Of a stretch of DNA of 26,294 nucleotides, positions 23,901 to 26,294 are shown piece by piece. The position numbers and the translations under genes were made by a program. How positions within the stretch are numbered: the first letter of the stretch is position 1; each line of letters starts with the position of its first letter. The notes below the pieces were generated by a model. The model worked only from the letters and a program-made list of their open reading frames with translations. It was not told where the DNA came from and did not search any database. This DNA comes from HGM04593 sp045634365 (lineage in GTDB: Bacteria > Bacteroidota > Bacteroidia > Bacteroidales > Bacteroidaceae): contig JAZRAC010000033.1 of the NCBI GenBank assembly GCA_045634365.1, positions 1 to 26,294 on the forward strand, in the 5' to 3' direction.

Positions 23901-26294
23901 TGGCACAGCCTATGCTACATATAAATCACCTGTAATTCCTCTCGGTGGCAGTTACTCATATTTGAAAATCCTGCAAACGGCAGGCGAGTACTCCAAGAAC
24001 CATATGGCCCTTGCCGAAATGCGTATATACGATGTTGAGCCTGGCGATTCCATTCTTGTGAGCGAGGCCGTATATGAAACAAAGCGCACTCCTTTCGGCC
24101 GCAACTACAAGGTGAGTATCGATTGGTTGGTGGATAATGCCGTGTCGGTACCACGCATAGATATTGATATTGATGGCGGTGCCACAGTAACAAGCAAGAG
24201 CTATTATCTGAATGCCAAATTCCGCATAACCGGCTATGGCATATACGACGACTTTGAAGATTCTGTGCAGATAAAAGGTCGTGGAAACTCAACGTGGAGT
24301 TATCCTAAAAAGCCCTACCGCCTTAAATTCGCCTCCAAAGTAAAACCCTTCGGCCTTACAAAAGGCAAAAGCTGGGTGCTGCTCGCAAATGCACAGAGCG
24401 GCTCTATGCTGGCCAATGCCGCCGCAATGAAAATAGGCCAAATGGCAGGTGCAGAATACACCAACCACATTGTTCCCGTGGAACTCTATATGAACGGTGT
24501 GTACAAAGGAAGCTATATGTTCACCGAGAAGGTGGGCTTCTCCAATAACAGTGTAGATGCCGATGAAGCACTCGGTTATATGCTCGAATTGGATACATAT
24601 TACGACGAAACATATAAATTCTATTCAAAATTCTATACTCTTCCGGTAAACATAAAGGAGCCCGACCTCACAGAGTACACCACTGATGCAGCCACTGCTC
24701 GTAAGACTCTCATACAGGCCGATTTTAATGAACTTGCCACGGCTCTCTACAAAGGGCTGCCAATAGATACTATTGTGGATTTAGACGCATTGGCCCGTTT
24801 CTTGCTTGCCAACGATCTTGTGTGCAACCAAGAGCTTGGCCACCCGAAGAGCACATTCCTCTTCAAGGAGGAATTGGAAAATCCCGACAGCAAGATAAAA
24901 TTCGGCCCCTTGTGGGACTTCGATTGGGCATACGGCTACGAGAGTACAAAACAATATTGTACACAGGATTATGCAATCTCTATGTTCAGCAGTTCGATGA
25001 TGTCAGAGAGCGGCTCACGCTTTTTCAGAGATTTGATGGCTGATGTGGATGTGCAGAAATATTATTACAAAGTGTGGACCGAATTCCTCGACAAGAACTC
25101 CATTGCCGAGCTTTGCGACTATATGGAGTGCTACTATAACTTCGCAAAATCGTCATTCGAAAATAACGCAACCATTTGGAGCGACGGAACAGGCTATGCT
25201 GCCATTAACAGCCGTATGCAGGCGTGGTTGAGTAACCGTGCCACCTATTTATATGCGAATCTCGCCGAGTATAATCTTGATGAATTCCTCTATCCTCTTA
25301 TGGGTGACGTGAACAAAGATAATCTGCTCACTGTACAAGACCTTTCATTGATTGCTGCTTACAGGAACGGCAACTATAACCCTGCCTTCACTTTTGAGAA
25401 AGCCGATATTAACGGCGATGGCTCTATAACATCCGTTGATATTGCAGATATTGAAGCAATGGTGCTCGAAACTGAATTCCTCACAGCCGCACAATACTAC
25501 GAAGTTCCAATCGCCATAGGCGAATTGCAGGTCGACAATTTTGCCATCGAACAGAATGGCGAGTATAGCCTGCCGATTAAAGTGAAACGTGCCGGCGAGG
25601 AGAACTACAAAGCTATTCAGTTCGATATAACACTTCCCGACGGAATGTTGATGTTCGAGGCGACAGCCGCCGCTGCGGCACCTACACACGTTGTAGCATT
25701 GTCGCAAATGGATATGACAACCTACCGCGTGCTTGTGTATTCCAATGGCGATAAGTTCTTTGGAACAGCCGACGACGCTGTTGTAAATCTCGCACTTATC
25801 AATTATGCCGATATTGCGGCCGAGGATTGCAAAGTGAGCATTACAAATGTCCTTGCTGTCGATGAAAATATCGACGCCGTGCGTATGAATGGGGTTGAAG
25901 CGGCTTTTGCAATCCAAACAGAAGTGCTTATAGGCGACGTTAATAACGACGGCACAGTAGATGTTGCCGATGTTACAAGTGTTGTAAGCATAATTCTTGG
26001 TGGTAGCACAGTGGGCTCCGCCGCAGATGTTGACGGTGACGGCACAGTAGACGTTGCCGATGTTACAAAGATTGTCTCAATCATCCTCGGCACCGACGCA
26101 AACGGAGCTCCCGCCAAGGCAGCCGCCACACGCGCCGAGGAAGTAGCAACCAGCACCGTATCGGCCGATGGCGATGGCTCAACACTGCTCATCAACATCA
26201 GCAACCCCGAGTATCCCTTCTCGGCTATTCAGTTCGACCTCGACCTTCCCGAAGGCATCGAAGTTGAGTTCGATGGCGAGTACTACGCAGTAGA
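20944..26294 (+). CDS. large secreted CotH-domain protein with discoidin-like, dockerin and cohesin-like modules (3' partial)
   Basis: The frame is open from the ATG at 20944 to the window end (1783 complete codons, no stop). The signal peptide is MKKIFIFIAVCLLSFAGVSAQ. F5/8-type C (discoidin)-like segments lie near 35-170, 570-690 and 880-990, with a FIVAR-like helical part between the first two. The CotH domain (about 1050-1420) carries G1112-R-G-N-S-T-W1118 ('KGRGNSTWSYPKKPYRLKF') and W1324-D-F-D-W. Bacterial CotH proteins are atypical kinases that phosphorylate proteins outside the cytosol. Two dockerin type I modules follow: about 1454-1512 ('GDVNKDN', 'DINGDGS') and 1664-1720 ('GDVNNDGTVDVADVT', 'DVDGDGTVDVADVT'). 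Cohesin-like sandwiches sit between and after them ('FSAIQFDLDLPEGIEVEF'). It is probably a cell-surface protein. Codon use is more GC-rich than in the upstream operon. Confidence 0.88.
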   Translation, partial: MKKIFIFIAVCLLSFAGVSAQDWSATLNTASGLPGVETTATAGTFYKFVSPVYNLGGTTTQRVRLTVLDTYNHEQPNGNNYCFALSELAVYDGNGNKISYVASSNADHNNLSWITDGDGIYALSDGDYGTYFHSMWASYGAVAEYHYIDLSLTSPVSVFSLEWATRAGESKNAPTKVGVTLGTEYVETSTGTEFSLGDAATSVEALSQSKGLFVLKCNVVESFTTSSGITYSGSGPVYMTGAEEGTKEAAFDNVVQFIPVGDNKFLVYWPSKGVYLKDCGAEYNGLNGWQYSTSSLNNAAYVGLKALPSGDFEISYITTFNDPNGDSVTDTLFVAGDLRDGLGTKMKTFASEKKVALESGDYTQGYSLPASFNWSIYVAKLDESTISSVSMTMAQIASHYLLVPVRQAQEYMLEYGDFGGISTGTTINELEAAITTAESYMADGATPTMAQIKSASATLSLVTSKYVGLQLNVYETRIDSILSASSFSTYPYVADTYPESSRTMLETAKTTISDAKSKIDIYTPEQLIAIYNQIDKDVERFYSTKITYSTLPLTYSEADGLPGSTAINGGYVWESPLITLNTAVTGIRITFAATSVPVGTSVQSYNGYPIASLAEFELYDEEGFAVPLSAANFTTNSQETSEGAMENICDGVLANYWHSIWGNGTMSPEGNVYLDITFPSAMSSFYFTMYSRSNGNFAPTAVEVSLPGTASDDVSPSMGDAVYVYLADGGIDAYATEEMDGNYYVEGEYTYFPLKSGSVYYYTAQEFDSISTVAPQLPELTSYKFNNKYNPNLHVDAIADVITENMQFSLNSIGKWLTASFQLSDDGAIAYVDSVLQESKVTRQSFATPRVYTVTYPGYNKVGSVKIKDEEWNYVDGSETEVPLTASMLSTNKPSTQSNEGVGSLLDGLSTTIYHSTWGAANNATLNVNAFIAIALPTSLENFRLYYQCRPQNGYAPLELEIYASNDSVDWTLVRTLTTADGLPAGGTAYATYKSPVIPLGGSYSYLKILQTAGEYSKNHMALAEMRIYDVEPGDSILVSEAVYETKRTPFGRNYKVSIDWLVDNAVSVPRIDIDIDGGATVTSKSYYLNAKFRITGYGIYDDFEDSVQIKGRGNSTWSYPKKPYRLKFASKVKPFGLTKGKSWVLLANAQSGSMLANAAAMKIGQMAGAEYTNHIVPVELYMNGVYKGSYMFTEKVGFSNNSVDADEALGYMLELDTYYDETYKFYSKFYTLPVNIKEPDLTEYTTDAATARKTLIQADFNELATALYKGLPIDTIVDLDALARFLLANDLVCNQELGHPKSTFLFKEELENPDSKIKFGPLWDFDWAYGYESTKQYCTQDYAISMFSSSMMSESGSRFFRDLMADVDVQKYYYKVWTEFLDKNSIAELCDYMECYYNFAKSSFENNATIWSDGTGYAAINSRMQAWLSNRATYLYANLAEYNLDEFLYPLMGDVNKDNLLTVQDLSLIAAYRNGNYNPAFTFEKADINGDGSITSVDIADIEAMVLETEFLTAAQYYEVPIAIGELQVDNFAIEQNGEYSLPIKVKRAGEENYKAIQFDITLPDGMLMFEATAAAAAPTHVVALSQMDMTTYRVLVYSNGDKFFGTADDAVVNLALINYADIAAEDCKVSITNVLAVDENIDAVRMNGVEAAFAIQTEVLIGDVNNDGTVDVADVTSVVSIILGGSTVGSAADVDGDGTVDVADVTKIVSIILGTDANGAPAKAAATRAEEVATSTVSADGDGSTLLINISNPEYPFSAIQFDLDLPEGIEVEFDGEYYAV
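25948..26068 (+). repeat. dockerin internal direct repeat
   Basis: Copies at 25948-25978 and 26038-26068, 90 nt apart, differ at a single base over 31 positions (both begin gacggcacagta and end gttgccgatgttacaa). They encode the two calcium-binding loops and helices of the second dockerin ('DGTVDVADVT' twice). Near-identity at DNA level suggests recent duplication or gene conversion within the module. Confidence 0.85.

Noticed and set aside
25345..26204. Open frames on the - strand over the dockerin region
   Set aside because: They are antisense to the repetitive dockerin and cohesin-like coding sequence, with no independent support.

Overview
Organism. The window looks like a Bacteroidales (Bacteroidota) chromosome, probably gut-associated. 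The starts have A/T-rich leaders without clear Shine-Dalgarno sites. Two sites resemble the Bacteroidota promoter (TTTG, about 19 nt, TAnnTTTG). The families also fit: a phosphodiester-glycosidase-like protein, a FISUMP/C-type-lectin-fold protein, and a dockerin-bearing CotH protein. All recognisable genes are on the + strand. I see no tRNA, rRNA, CRISPR array or transposase gene. The exact genus cannot be fixed from the sequence alone.

Layout. (1) 17-2980 is AT-rich and holds small accessory genes: two adjacent TerB-like proteins, a small unknown, a membrane-anchored M23 (LytM-type) peptidase, a membrane-anchored unknown, and a phosphodiester-glycosidase-like protein. (2) 3251-20458 is a co-oriented run of 15 genes, with gaps of 2-55 nt except one of 196 nt. 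It starts with a 1500-residue natural fusion of a SEDS (FtsW/RodA) glycosyltransferase and a class B penicillin-binding transpeptidase. Next come a small secreted protein, a transmembrane Ser/Thr kinase, an FHA protein, a second FHA-like protein and a membrane-anchored PP2C phosphatase. Three secreted proteins follow that share an N-terminal module but have different C-termini (MORN repeats, FISUMP lectin fold, OmpA-like). The run ends with a membrane HExxH protease candidate, an unknown protein with a Pro/Lys-rich tail, a short BrxL-like AAA+ ATPase, two lipoproteins and SanA. (3) 20459-20943 is non-coding, with a structured, repeat-like stretch and a strong intrinsic terminator. (4) 20944 to the window end is one very large secreted CotH-domain protein with discoidin-like, dockerin and cohesin-like modules; it runs off the edge.

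How it may work. The core gene set (SEDS plus class B PBP, Ser/Thr kinase, two FHA-type proteins, PP2C phosphatase) matches in content the actinobacterial fhaA-fhaB-pstP-rodA-pbpA-pknA-pknB cluster, which couples phosphosignalling to wall synthesis. Here the synthase and transpeptidase are one polypeptide, and secreted or membrane partners are added. My reading (inference) is an envelope-growth or envelope-stress phosphosignalling system.

The most unusual single signal is the 3' end of the FISUMP gene (about 14640-14771). It has the codon pattern of a diversity-generating-retroelement variable region and is followed by four consecutive hairpins. No reverse transcriptase or template repeat is visible in this window, so a template would have to lie elsewhere in the genome.
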